Origin: Pinus tabuliformis
Taxonomy: Eukaryota > Streptophyta > Pinopsida > Pinales > Pinaceae
Direction: 5' to 3'
Assembly: GCA_031772625.1 (NCBI GenBank)
Contig: CM062816.1
Location: forward strand, 1,667,133,385 to 1,667,197,384
Length of the DNA: 64,000 bases
Program-made: the position numbers and the translations under genes
Shown here: positions 1-11,279 of the stretch, one piece after another
Numbering within the stretch: the stretch's first letter is position 1
Layout: every line of letters begins with the position of its first letter
The notes under the pieces: generated by a model
The model's input: only the letters and a program-made list of their open reading frames with translations
Told to the model about the DNA's origin: nothing
Databases searched by the model: none

Positions 1-24
1 AATTTGGCATTATGTTATTCAAAA

Positions 25-71
25 ATGGTGAATCCATTAATGGATTCATATCTAAATGAGTCTACTAAGCT
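25..71 (+). pseudogene. 5' fragment of a copia gag gene, split by an insertion
   Basis: An ATG at 25 opens a short frame that reads M-V-N-P-L-M-D-S-Y-L-N-E-S-T-K and stops being gag-like at base 71, where the LTR of the minus-strand copia element begins. The frame resumes at 5957 as K-L-D-G-E-N-C-K-K-W-K-F, which resembles the start of copia Gag proteins (the KLDG..KWK stretch). The duplicated AAG codon is part of the target-site duplication. Bases 1-24 look like untranslated leader. The nested arrangement is strongly supported. The family name rests on recognising the motif. Confidence 0.7.
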
Positions 72-940
72 TGTAGATTTTCCTATACATTCACAGCTCA
101 TGTAATGTACTAAAACACAAGACAAGAATCTACTCTACTCTTTAAACAATGGAAACCAAGAATCGATGAAAACAATAATCGACAAGAGGAAGATAATCAA
201 AGACACATACCATAATTGTTTCTCTAGGGAAATCCATTGCTCAAAACCCCAACTATCTATTGCATTAATCAAAAATATGAGTGATAATACAAAGCTTGTT
301 CTCACAAGAACAATTCCACACAAGTATGATCAACTCTCTACCTCACAAGCCCGTACTGACCAACACTTAGCCAATTTCTACTGCTTGTTGAGCCCTTATT
401 TCCTTGCACAATTCCTAGGTTGAATAGCCCATATTAAGTGGGAATTGAGTGCTTCCAAAACTATGCAATCCAATCTAGGTCATCTTCCTGATTGCATTCA
501 TGATCTATACACTTCAGTAAATCATAAAATTGATAGTACATTGCCCCTACACTCTAGTCTCAACTGGATCTTTCTCAGAACTGACATGCATGAGTTTCTA
601 ATGAGTGAATCTTCAGTTATCTGGAGTAGCACCTGCGGATGCACCAGTGCACTAAGTGACTGCTAATCCTCTACTAGTTCAACAAACAATTAGAACTAGT
701 TTAACTGTCCATAACTGAGTAAACTGAGTTATTCTAATTACAACTCAACTAAACTCATCCTGACCCCTAAAATTTAGGGAGAACACATACATGAGTTCCA
801 ACTCAAAATTCCTAAGCTAATTAAGTCAATTGAACGTAATTAACTATTCGCAAGTTGTCATGAGAATAAAATTCAATTTTAATTCACAATTTAATTCAAG
901 GACAAATTAAACTAGAATTTCTGGTTGCCATTTCTAAACA
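72..940 (-). repeat. 3' LTR of the minus-strand copia element
   Basis: Direct repeat of 5079-5956. In element orientation it begins TGTTTAGAAATGGC at 940 and ends ...TCTACA at 72. Small open frames inside it (for example 166-423 and 445-666) have no protein-like character and are shared with the other LTR only by homology. Confidence 0.92.
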
Positions 941-951
941 CTTCCTCTCAA
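941..951 (-). other. Polypurine tract of the copia element
   Basis: Minus-strand sequence TTGAGAGGAAG lies directly before the TG of the 3' LTR, the position where plus-strand DNA synthesis is primed in LTR retrotransposons. It also encodes the last Pol residues, V-E-R-K. Confidence 0.85.
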
Positions 952-3900
952 CAAGAAAGGGATTATCAGCTACCTCGATCCTATCTCTATGAAACTCGAA
1001 TTTACATCTTGAAAATGCCTTTGTTAAAATGTCAGCATCTTGCTCCTCCATGGGAATGTACTCCAACAACATAATCTACTTCAATACACAATCTCTGAGA
1101 TGATGATATCAAATATCAATATGCTTGGACCGATCATGAAAAACTGGATTTTCATAGAGTTTGATACAACTCTGATTATCGTAGTAAATTACAGTTGGAT
1201 CCATCTGCTGATAAAAAAAACAACCAGAATCTTCCTCATCTAGATGGTCTCACATGTTGCCTGACTTGTAGCCATGTACTCTACCTCTGTCAAACTGAGT
1301 GCATCTGATCTCTGTTTCCTATTGTACCAAGAAACTGTCGCTCCCAAAATTGAAGATCTGTCCTGATGTGATTTTCCTATCGAATGGACTCCATGCCCAA
1401 TCTGTATCGATGAATCCTTGAAGATTCACTCCCTTTGTCCATCTATACCACAATCCATACTGAGTATTTCCCTTGAGGTATCTTAACACATGCTTTGCCT
1501 CCTTCCAATACATCTTAGTAGGCCTAACCATCACTTGACTAAGCTAGTTAGCTACATAGCACATATCCGGTCGTGTGTTCACCAAATACATGAGTGAACC
1601 CACAAGGTGCCTGTAAACAATAGCTTCAACTACTTCCCTTGAAGTAGCATCTTCCTTCCTCTAGTTACCTACTAGAGGAGTATCCATGGGTTTGGTGCTC
1701 TCCATGCGGAACCTCTAGAGTATCTCGTTGGTATACTTGCCCTGAGCCACAAATGCTTCCCCATCACCATGTCATACTTCCATGCCCAGAAAGTAATGCA
1801 TGAGACCCATGTCCTTCATCTCAAACTCTCTTGGAAGGTCTTCCTTGCAAGACATGATCAACTGATCATCACCTGTTAGAATCAAATCATTAACATACAA
1901 AACTATGATCAACAATTTACCTTCCACCACTATGTGGTACAGGTTCACATTTGCTTCACTCTTGGTGAAGCGCAACCCGATGAAGTAGCTATCAATCACT
2001 GTGTACCAAGAACGGGGTGATTGCTTCATCCCATACAATGCCCTCTTGAGCCGGCACACATGCGACTCGTGGTCAAATATCTCAAAACCTTCAGGCTTCT
2101 CTATGTACACTTCTTCCTCAATCATGCCATTAAGGAAGGTTATATTTACATCCATCTGATGTATCTTCCAACCCATCTATGCTGATAGGGCCAATATAGA
2201 TTTGATCGATGAGTACCTTGTAACAGGAGAAAAGTTCTCATCATAGTCAATCCCCTCTACCTGTGAAAAGCCACAGGCCACAAATCTGGCCTTATGCTTC
2301 TCCACACTACCATCTACAACTTAATATACCTTGTAAATCCATCGGGATCTCACCACTAACTTGTTCTCCGATCTAGGGACGACATCACAAACATTGTTAC
2401 GAACGATGGAGTCATACTCCTCCACCATGGCATCAACCCAAATTGGCTATTGCATTGCTTCCTCAAAGGAAGATGGCTATGTCTCAACACATCCACTCAT
2501 AAGAGCAAGGTATCCAGTGTACCTCTGAGGTGACCTCCTCTGCCTGCGCTGGGATGTGGGTGCTCCCACATTCTCCCTTGCATCATGCAATAGCCTGTCA
2601 GCCTCTCTGGTGCACTTTCTCCAATCTCTGGAAGGCTCTACCTTAGTGGATGTCTCCACTCCCGAGTCCTCTGCATGTGGATGTTCCACATCTATCTGAG
2701 GCTCCTCAAACTTAGGAGCTAAAAACTCCTCGACCGCATGTAGCTGAAGCTCCCTCTCAAGGGAAACTTATATGGCCTTCTCCTCATCGAATCTGACATC
2801 CCTATGAACCACTGCCATCCTGTTGGTCGGAAAGTACACCCGATAGTTGTGAGGTGTATCAGTGTACCCCACAAATATCCCCAACTCTGTTGTCGGCTCA
2901 AGCTTCTTCCATGCATCTTTGGTCACATGGAAATATACCGATGACCCAAAAATCCTAAAGTGACCAACATTTGGCCTCTTACTGGAATAAGCCTCCTCTG
3001 GTGTCTTCATCCCAAGAATCCGATGCAGGCTATGGTTCTGTAAATAAACCATTGTGTTTCATGCCTCAACCCACAAGTGTAGTGGTAGGCCCTGATCATG
3101 CAACATTGCCCATGCTACCCCTATAATTATTTTGTTCTTCCTCTCATCTACCCCATTCTGTTATGGATTATGGGGTGTCGTCAACTCCCATTTAATCCCT
3201 TTTGCTACACAGAAGTTCTTAAACTCATTTGAGACATACTCACCATAGTTGTCACTCCTCGGAGATTTAACCTTCTTGCTAGAATATTTCTCAACCAATG
3301 CTTTAAATTCACAAAACTTTGTGAAAGTTTGATCCTTCTTTTGGATGAAAAATATCCAGAATTTACGAGAAAATTCATTAGAAAATATAACATAATAGTT
3401 GTGTTTGGTCGTGGAATCTATCGAGAATGGTCCACACACATCTGAATGGACTCGCTCTAGAATCGCCTCTGCTCAACTGTCTCTGTTGTGAAAGGAAACC
3501 TTGGTGTATTTTCCCAAACTACACCCCTTTCATGTATAAACTTTCTCTAGCGTACCTTTGGGAAAACCAGTAGAGGTCTGCTGCTTGATTTTCAAAGCCC
3601 CATGATGCATGTGGCCCAATCTCTTATGCCACAACTCACCAACATATCAGCTCTACACCTTCTTAACTTGCGTGCTCAAAGCAGCACAATCCTCTACCTC
3701 CAACTTATAGATATTCTTAACTCGAATCCCTATCTTCTTTACTTGACCCGTGGCTATGTGTCGAAGGAACACCTTTCCTTTTGATAATATCACATCATAG
3801 CCTCTATCCTCAAGCATGGCAACCGATACTAAGTTCTTCTTCAACCCAAGCACATACATAACATCCCTCAAGGTGAGAGGAGCACCCTACTCCCTCTAAA

Positions 3901-4050
3901 AAGTAATCATGTGCAATCGAGTAGCACTATACCTCTCATCGTCACCCATATTGATTTGCATATGGAGATCTTTCTCCTCGAGGTCACTGAACAACTCCTT
4001 ATCACCAGTCATGTGGAATGAAGTTCCACTATCAAGATACTATACACTAC
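943..4050 (-). pseudogene. Copia pol pseudogene: protease, integrase, RT, RNase H
   Basis: Domains in order on the minus strand: protease with the D-S-G-T catalytic motif (4025-4033); pre-integrase region (about 3650-3870, LGLKKNLVSV); integrase core (3161-3439) and its C-terminal part (2768-3052, FGSSVYFHVTKD); a linker (2477-2689); RT (1772-2176, DVNITFLNG and ALYGMKQSPRSWY); RNase H (about 945-1534, ending ILTKAFSRCK..VERK). All large open stretches from about 4384 to 1319 lie in one reading frame, so most damage there is point stop codons. A frame change occurs near 1320. The RT catalytic motif reads Y-V-N-D, where copia RTs have Y-V-D-D, so the enzyme should be inactive. A stop codon sits two residues before the protease D-S-G. 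Confidence 0.92.
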
Positions 4051-4920
4051 TCATCATTGATGACACCATGCGTGCAATGAGAATGAATTCCAATTCGAAT
4101 TGAGAGGCTAAAGCCTCACCCACCGCTCCTCCTGAGGACTTCTTCTTGGACTTCTTGAGCGGACAATTTGTAGCAAAACAACCCATCTCGTGACAATGAA
4201 AGAACTTAGCTTTCGTCATGTCTTTCTTCTTACCCCCATGGAAATAATCCAATTTGGAATGTGACGCCTTCCCTTTCCCTTTCCTTGCCTTATTCGCTAA
4301 GGCACACTTTTCCTCATGATCAGTCTTTGATGAGGAACCATCTTTGATGTTCCTTCTGATCTCCTCCTGCATCAAATTGACCACAGTCGTTCCCAATTTG
4401 GCATTTTTTCCCTTCCATTTATAGAGTCCTGATATCTATTTCAACTCTTAGGAAGGCCTAGGAGAGCTAGGCTCACCATATCATCCTCAGAAACAATTAT
4501 TCCAATACTTTCAAGCTCATCACGACAGTGAGTGAACTTGGTCAAGTATTTTGGAATGCTCGCGCCTTTCTCCATCTTGATTTCTCGAAGTTTGTCTTTC
4601 AGTGCCAACTTACTATGGTCATTATTTTTCTAGAATAGGTCCGTCAATTCTTTCCACATAGCATACGAAGTTTCCTTCCCATGGAGACTCGAGACAATGT
4701 GGTCTTGAACTCCCTCAAGGATTATCTGCGTCGCCTTCACCACACACTTCTTCCATTCAGACAGATTATGTGCATCTGATACTGCTGGCATAAGAATGTA
4801 TTGATCGATGAATTCCTTCAAGACATTATCTTCCAGCACAACCTCCATTCTATCCTTCCAGGCTATATAATTTGAGTTTCCTTCCAAGGAATACTCAACC
4901 CGCAAACCATAGAACGCCAT
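4051..4920 (-). pseudogene. Copia gag pseudogene with broken zinc knuckle
   Basis: Start at ATG 4920 (MAFYGLRVEYSLEG). The N-terminal capsid-like part runs to about 4385 in one frame, interrupted by TAG near 4630 and TGA near 4450. A one-base loss near 4385 then shifts the frame, and the rest (QEEIRRN onward) continues in the pol frame. The nucleocapsid knuckle at about 4155-4200 reads F-H-C-H-E-M-G-C-F-A-T-N-C: the first Cys and the His of the usual C-x2-C-x4-H-x4-C are replaced. Gag packages the element RNA. This copy cannot make a full product. Confidence 0.88.
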
Positions 4921-5067
4921 CTACCGATCCTGAAGTATGTATTGCAGATTCGAATTTCACCTGTAACCTTAAACTCTGCCGATCCTAAATTATGTATTGC
5001 AAATTCAAATTTCACCTATAACCCAAAACTAAAAACATTGAAATATCCTCTAGTATACTGTCTTCAT

Positions 5068-5078
5068 CTCTGATACCA
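5068..5078 (-). other. Primer-binding site (initiator Met tRNA)
   Basis: On the minus strand the bases TGGTATCAGAG follow the 5' LTR with no gap. This matches the 3' end complement of plant initiator methionine tRNA, the usual primer of plant copia elements. Bases 4921-5067 between it and gag are the untranslated leader. Confidence 0.88.
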
Positions 5079-5956
5079 TGTATATTTTCCTATAGATTCA
5101 TAGCTCATGTAATGTACTAAAACACAAGACAAGAATCTACTCTACTCTTTAAACAACAGAAACCAAGAATTAATGAAAACAATAATCGACAAGAGGAAGA
5201 TAATCAAACACACATAACACATTTTTTTCTCTAGGAAAGCCACTTCTCAAAACCCAGACTATATATTGCACTAATCATAAATCTGAGTGATAATACAAAG
5301 CTTTTTCTCACAAGAAAATTTCCGCATAAGAATGATCAAATTTCTGCCTCACAAGCCCACACTGACCAACGCTTAGCCAATTTCTACTACCTGTTGAGCC
5401 CTTATTTCCTTGCGTAATTCCTAGGATGAATAACCCATATTAATTGGGAATTTAGTGCTTCCAAAACTGCACAATCTAATAGACCCTCTTCCTGATTTCA
5501 TTCATGATCCATACACTTCGGTAAATCATATAACTGATAGTACACTGTCCCTGAACTCTAGTCTAAACTGGGTCTTTCTTAGAACTGACACGCATGAGTT
5601 TCCAATGAGTGAATCTTCAGTTATCTCGAGTAGCACCTGTGGATGCACCAGTGCACTAAGTGAATGTTAATCATCTACTATTTCAACAAACAGCTAGAAC
5701 TATTTTAATTGTCTATAACTCAGTAAACTGACATATTCTAATTACAACTCAACTAAACTCATCCTAGACCCATAAAATTTAGGGAGAAGGTATACATGAC
5801 TTCCAAAATACTTCCAACTCCTACTTCCTAAGCTTATTAAGTCAATTAAGCTTAATTAGTTATTTAAAAGTTTCTATGAGAATAGAATTTGATTTTAATT
5901 CATAGTTTAATTCAAGGACAAATTAAACTAAAATTTCTTGTTGCCATTTCCAAACA
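5079..5956 (-). repeat. 5' LTR of the minus-strand copia element
   Basis: Direct repeat partner of 72-940. In element orientation it starts TGTTTGGAAATGGC at 5956 and ends ...AATATACA at 5079, next to the PBS. It should carry the element's promoter. No TATA box was singled out with confidence. Confidence 0.92.
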
Positions 5957-7005
5957 AAGTTGGATGGAGAAAACTGCAAAAAATGGAAGTTTAATATGTA
6001 GATGTTAATGGAAGGCTACAATGTTTTTTCAATAACACCAGGAGATAAAACCAAACTAATGGCACCAACAACCTCAATTTAGGATTGGGAACACAAGGAA
6101 ACAAAGGTCAAGGTACTCTTGAGAATGTATGTAAAGGAAAACAATACTCCACACATCAAGGATTGTGATACATCTTAAGAAACCTTGGAAACCCTTAAAA
6201 ATGTTGTAAGAAACTTCCAATATAAATCGAGTTTTATTTTTAAAGAAGAGGTTTTTCTCAATTAAGATGTAGGTAAATGAAAACGTTAATCACTTTCTGT
6301 CTAGAATCAAAGAAATTTATGATAATCTTGGTGCTATTGGTGAAAATATTTCCAATTGTGATTTAGTAACAATTACATTAAATGAGATGTTGGATATATG
6401 TTCATCACTATACTTGCAGTTGGGGAAAAGTCTCTTACATGTGATGTATTGATAGGTATTCTCATGCAAGAGGAAGAAGGAAGGAAGAATCTCAATAGAA
6501 AATCTGAAAGCTTAGATCTAGTGTTGGTAACCAAAGGGAAGTAGCCATACAAAATAAAATCCATGGGACAAGAATAGAGGAGGAAAGTCACAGTCAAAAC
6601 CACATCAAGGCATAGCAACCCTAAGGACACATACGTATATGAAGAGGAAGGATGGATGCTTCTACTTTGGTAAGCCTAGAAATTTTGCTAAATATTACAA
6701 TAAAAGAAATTTGATGATTCCAAACATAGAAGGCATTATTTGTAGAAATGGGTGATACTAATGCATTTCTTATTAATTTTGGTGCTTTAATTCATATGAT
6801 ATGCAACAATGAATGGTTTGTTACATATCATGAATATGATATTGGCGCTCACATCTATATAGCAGATGATAGGTCTCATGAAATCAATGGTTATAGCAAC
6901 GAATGTGTAACTTTACCAAATGGACATGTGAGACAAATAAAAAATGTGAGGCATGTTTCTAGAATGAAGAAAAAATTAATCTCAGTGTATGCCAAATTTT
7001 ATTGA
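5957..7005 (+). pseudogene. Remainder of the split copia gag, with start of protease
   Basis: Continues the gag that starts at 25. Visible pieces, in shifting frames with stops: KLDGENCKKWKFN at the start; NHFLSRIKEIYDNLGAIG (about 6285-6345), typical of copia Gag; LIGILMQEEEGRKNLN; a zinc knuckle near 6655-6705 reading C-F-Y-F-G-K-P-R-N-F-A-K-Y-Y, in which two Cys and the His are lost; then a protease/pre-integrase stretch (6748-7005) with MICNNEWFVTYHEYD and TLPNGHVRQIKNVRHVSRMK. Similarity ends near 7000, so integrase and RT are missing. It belongs to a different copia family from the element inserted in it. Confidence 0.82.
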
Positions 7006-7009
7006 TTGA

Positions 7010-7200
7010 AATACACACCGCAAAAAATACATAATAGAGTCCCATTTTATAGCAATGGAATCCATCACTAGATAATCACAACATCTTGGAAGATAATGAT
7101 GCATATGTAGATCCAACTCACTCCTACGCTGAGAACTAACAACATTCTAGAAGGTTACATTTGAACTATTATAATCTAGAATAATGCATTAGAACAATAC
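7010..7200. repeat. Dispersed repeat also present near 61.66 kb
   Basis: Shares a colinear stretch with 61665-61845 (for example ATAGARTCCCATTTTATAG, then similar spacing of AACATTCTAGAA and ATCTAGAAT). It follows the truncated copia gag directly and could be part of an LTR. Family not identified. Confidence 0.5.
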
Positions 7201-8640
7201 ATTTTTCCCATTAACTCTAGCAGTCCCCCTTAATGGAGAAATGCATTCTTCATAGCACTTAACTTCTCTTCTTTGGAATCACATTATCCTCTCGGTCAAT
7301 TATGTCTATGTTTAGTTCAACCTAGCATTTTTATCATACTTTATGATGTTGACATCCATATAAAGGAACAACCATCCATCAGAATTCATGGGTACCTAAT
7401 TGTTGCAACAGTCGGTCTACTATAATGTCTTTTATGTACATAGTGGATTCAACCATCACACTACATACATGTACATGTACCAATACCTTTAATTCCCCTT
7501 GTACTTTCATCATCTCGAGTTTCCTCGAATTACCTATAACCATGCTCTAGTTTTTGTCGTCTTACCCTCAACCATGCTATAAGTATTGTCATATTACCCT
7601 CAACCATGCTATGGGTTTTCTTTGCTAACCCTCAACTATTCTACAAGAATACCTATCCACTTCCCTCTCATAAGTGGTTTTTGGCTTACCATAAACCTAC
7701 ACTACAAAGTGGTTTTGGCATTACCACAAACTTCACAGGGATATGTTAAGGCCTAAATCTACCTTAGGCTGAGAAAGGTAGGTCTAGGGTAACATCCAAC
7801 CGCACTTAACCTAGTAGCTAGCCCTAGGAAAATATAGCAAATGAGGCTTGAGATGACTGATGTAAAGAATAATTTTAGGCTAGGTATATGCTTAGAGGAT
7901 TTTTATTGAATTTTATGTTGGTTTGTTGGATCAAAAGTGAAAGGTAGTTTGGGTCTGGGGAATAGACTCAGTCTTGCAAAGGTTTTTGTGGGGCGAGGTA
8001 GGCAAATGCTTTAGTACTTTGAATTAAGTGAAATGGAGAGTCTTAAGACTGGTGAGGAGTTGGAGAGGGCATGAAAGTGTCATGAGTCCTCTTCAAACAA
8101 TTGAAAACATGTAAAACCAAATAAACCCTAAGGTAAAGCACTGCAACATCAATTAATTCCACCTTTATACTCGATTCATTTAGTTATGCTGAAAAGAGAG
8201 AGATAATGGCACACATAAACACATGATAAACTTGAACCATAGAAGGAAAAACAATACTAAATCACCTTGCCACAAGAATCCCACAAAATGCTACAAATCC
8301 TGGTCTATTTCCTTGCCAAACTATAGAGATGAATGTACAATAATGCTCAAAGCATTCACAAGAGTCCAACCTTTACAAATGATTGAAAAAACACATAATA
8401 TAGACCTCCAAACCACCTGTGCTATCCATCAGGGGTCTAATCCATGAGAAGAGGGGTGGTTTCAACCATATCTAAACTAGGAACACAAAAATAGGCAGTG
8501 GAACAACTTGCCTCTAAAACCTAGGAAACTGATTCATTCAACTCTAAACCACCTACAACTGATGTATCTACCTTATCAAGTCAATTTTTATCATTTTTAC
8601 ATCATAGTACATCAATTTACATCATGTCACATCATGAATT
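7201..8640. other. Non-coding stretch, no gene seen
   Basis: Only short frames without protein-like sequence. A weak tandem pattern of about 45 bp built on ACCCTCAACCATGCTA occurs at about 7561-7640. Probably decayed repeat DNA. Confidence 0.5.
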
Positions 8641-8724
8641 TGACCATAAGAGAGAAAAAGTCAAACTAGAAGAAAACTAGGTGAAAAACAGAGTTTTTGA
8701 GCAAAATTGACACTTTTTCATCCT

Positions 8725-9105
8725 GTGCATAGCGCCATTTTTTCTGTGCGTAGCGCTTTTTCCAAGCTGAATTTGGAGGCCTTACCCTTCACCAAATTTG
8801 CTCCAAGTTAGCTTGTTGGAAAGGTTTGTCTGTCTACTTTCCAAGAAAAATGGAATTTTTGAATTTGGTGTCCATTTGCCCCTCCACAAATCCATTCTCC
8901 CAACACTGCTTCCTATGTGGCTAAAAAGCGGAAGAGAGGGCATTTTTGAGGTGTTTTTGGCTCTTTTGGAGGTCCAAAACTTGTCAAAACTTCTTAGTAA
9001 TTTCTGGGCATGCATAAATTTTCATAAGGAATCTAAAAATACAAAGTTTTCCTCTAGAAGAGGTCCCTATCAAAAGCGAGCGCCAGGTGGCGCTACGCAC
9101 CTGCC
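8725..9105. repeat. CpG-rich GCGC motifs downstream of the unknown ORF
   Basis: Short GC-rich islands in AT-rich DNA: GTGCATAGCGCC and GTGCGTAGCGC at about 8725-8758, and AGCGCCAGGTGGCGCTACGC at about 9069-9090. They share the GCGC(C/T)ACGC core with the array at 11280-11400, on the other side of the unknown pseudogene. Confidence 0.6.
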
Positions 9106-9186
9106 GGAAAAACCTGTTTTTTCCTTGAAAAAATCAAAATTGCCAAAAAGCTTGCCAAATTTCAAGAAATTTGGCATGAGTGATCT

Positions 9187-10752
9187 GCATCAAGTACTAT
9201 TCTGGGCCAATGAAGCTTTAGCCAAGATCTTGAGCTTATCTTTCTCTTTCTTTCTCCTCAAAGTCTTCCTCAACTTGGCTTTTAGGCACCTTATCCTAGT
9301 TTTGCAAATTTTGTTTCGTGCCAAATAGTGATAAGCCATGTGCTGCAACATCTTTTTCTCCTTATTGGCTTTCTCAAGCAACTTCTCCAAGTGCATATTT
9401 TCCCTCTCTAGCCAAGATTCTCGATCAGCATCAATCTCTTGCTCAAGCGGTGTCAATTTGACTTTCCTCCTTTTTGTTGCTTGCTTGTTTTCCCTTATGG
9501 TTTGTAGCTCCATGATTGTCTATTTATCCTCCAACTGCTTGTTTCATTTCTCAAGGTAATTAATGATCCACTTAGTGCTTTCAAGGTTAATAGATAAGGC
9601 ATGGATGTCAGCTTCCTGTTCTTTGATGATCTCCTTGAGTTTTGAGCTTTGGAAGCCCAAATCAGTATCCTCCTCCTGAATAAAAATAAAATCTCTCTCC
9701 TGACCTTCAAAAGGCCCTTCCTCATGGAATGGTTGCTTCCCTTTATCATGTTCTTGTGTTGCAGAAGAAGAAGGCAAAGCCCCTTTCACCTCGGGTGAAG
9801 ATAGCATTTGCCTATGGTCTGATGAAAGGAATGAGACCCCTTCCACCCCAGGTGAAGATAGTACTCATTTGGTAGCTACAAATAATTTCCTTGTGCCCTT
9901 TTCATAAGTGAAAAATATTGGCACAGCTGTAGTTTGAGTCTCATGAACCTCTTGCTGATTTGAAGGCCCTCCTTCCTCTTGAAATACTGATGGGGTCACT
10001 TGAGGGCTTTTGAAAACCTCATGTGAAATGAAAGCATCCCATGAAACATTCAACAAGCTCAGTTGATGCAAAACAACAATCTTGATCAATGAAAAGTGAT
10101 AAATGTTGTTGAACTGTTGATGAAGAGGTTTTCTTTGCACCAATGTAGCCATTTTCTCAATATTTATTCATATGAAATAAGGGAGGTTCATCATCCTCAC
10201 TCTAGTGAAATGCATCAATAATCTAACATGATAAGTGTACAAGCAAGAAAATCTCCCTTCACAGGTGAAGTATTTGATGATGAGCTTCATGAGTGGAGCA
10301 TAAGTGTCCCATAGGTATCTGAAAGGAAAGACCCTACTGATTTGCTTTTGATAAATAGCCTTGATATAAGTCTCATAATGCTCTTTGCCCACAAGTTATC
10401 CTTTGTTCCACTGTTCACCCACATTTGGAATACCTGTTGCTTCAGCTATAGTTTCAAGTGTTAAAGTGAAGGAAACCCCAGCTAAGTTCACCTAGCCATT
10501 ATGAAGATGAAGGACAAATAGCCTAGCAAGTTCATGGTGGTATTTCACCCTCTCCACCATCTCACAAAACTGGTAGCAAGACTGATGTTTGAAGCATGTT
10601 ACTGCAAGAGGGAAAGCTAGTAACTCTGTGAGTGTGGTGGGCTCCTCCCGGATGTGTTTTCCTCCCTTATGTGGTTTTCTTGGTGCATGAATCTCTTGGG
10701 AGGAATCACTCACAATTTCCTCATCCCTTTCATAAGCTGAATCTGTTTCCAT
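9187..10752 (-). pseudogene. Long unknown ORF with coiled coil, broken only by stop codons
   Basis: From ATG 10752 (METDSAYERDEE) to a stop near 9190, one frame of about 520 codons is kept with six internal stops: TAG 10492, TAA 10396, TGA 10168, TGA 9865, TGA 9544 and TAG 9520. I see no frameshift. The N-terminal part (about residues 1-90) is acidic, then basic. Next comes a conserved-looking block, NLAGVSFTLTLETIAEATG, then EHYETYIKAIYQKQ and FPFRYLWDTYAPLMKLII. A low-complexity middle is followed by a Glu/Lys-rich coiled coil (about 9190-9700, KLKEIIKEQEADIHAL and ERENMHLEKLLEKANKEKK). I do not recognise a characterised protein. It reminds me of uncharacterised ORFs carried by plant transposons, which is inference. 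No RT or transposase lies next to it. Each stop could arise from CAG, CAA or CGA by a C to T change. Confidence 0.7.
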
Positions 10753-10889
10753 ATTTGCCACTGTATGGTGTAAAATGATGAGTATGAAGAGATTTTATTT
10801 CAAGAATAGGTGACTGTTGTTTTCTTGCTTGGGATTTGATGAGTGGGACTAATGAGTGGAATTTGATGAGGTTGTAGGATTATTAGGGA

Positions 10890-11145
10890 GTGATAGGGTT
10901 TTGGGAATGAAGATTAGGGTTTGGGAATAGTGGGAATTAGGTGTAGGGCTTAGGGTTTGGGAAAAAGGGAGTAAGATGAGCGTAAATGAGAGAGGGAAAG
11001 GGGAATAAAATTAGGGAAATTTAGTGGAGAGAGATGGGATATGGGAGAATTATGTAGGGGAATAAAAACAGCAAGTATGACAAAATTACAAAACCCTAGA
11101 CAGTTTTGCAATGCAACTGTGAAGCAAATTAGGGTTTGATTTTTC
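10890..11145 (-). promoter_or_regulatory. Telo-box cluster upstream of the unknown ORF
   Basis: Three exact AAACCCTAA telo boxes on the minus strand (10914-10922, 10950-10958, 11129-11137) plus near matches lie 160-390 bp upstream of the ATG at 10752. Telo boxes are known in promoters and leaders of plant genes for translation and replication. Here they suggest a promoter or 5' leader for the ORF, which is inference. Confidence 0.45.
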
Positions 11146-11279
11146 ACCTATCAAAACACCATCAAGGATGATAAAATGTCTTGCTATGGAAAATAGGAGG
11201 TTTTACTTACTTGGAGGAATGATATTTGCAAAATTTGGAGCTTTAGAAGGTCGATTGAAAGAGTTTTTGGCTTGGCAGA

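Larger units (their letters stand above)
72..5956 (-). mobile_element. Complete Ty1-copia LTR retrotransposon, decayed
   Basis: A 5.9 kb element on the minus strand with all structural parts: two direct LTRs (72-940 and 5079-5956) that run TG...CA in element orientation, a primer-binding site abutting the 5' LTR (5068-5078), a polypurine tract abutting the 3' LTR (941-951), and a gag-protease-integrase-RT-RNase H order typical of Ty1-copia. Flanking pentamers AAGCT (67-71) and AAGTT (5957-5961) form a target duplication with one transition. The LTRs differ at roughly one base in ten by eye, so the insertion is old. It lies inside another copia gag gene. The proteins are inactive because of several stops, one frameshift in gag and at least one late in RNase H. 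Confidence 0.93.

Noticed and set aside
166-666. Open frames inside the copia LTRs
   Set aside because: Located within a long terminal repeat, with no protein-like features.
8798-9328. Plus-strand open frame of 176 codons
   Set aside because: Overlaps the coiled-coil pseudogene on the opposite strand only at its end, is rich in Leu/Phe/Lys without domain pattern, and crosses the GCGC motif zone.
10890-10965. Interstitial telomere repeat
   Set aside because: TTAGGGTTT words are isolated and spaced, not in tandem TTTAGGG order. Read instead as telo boxes.
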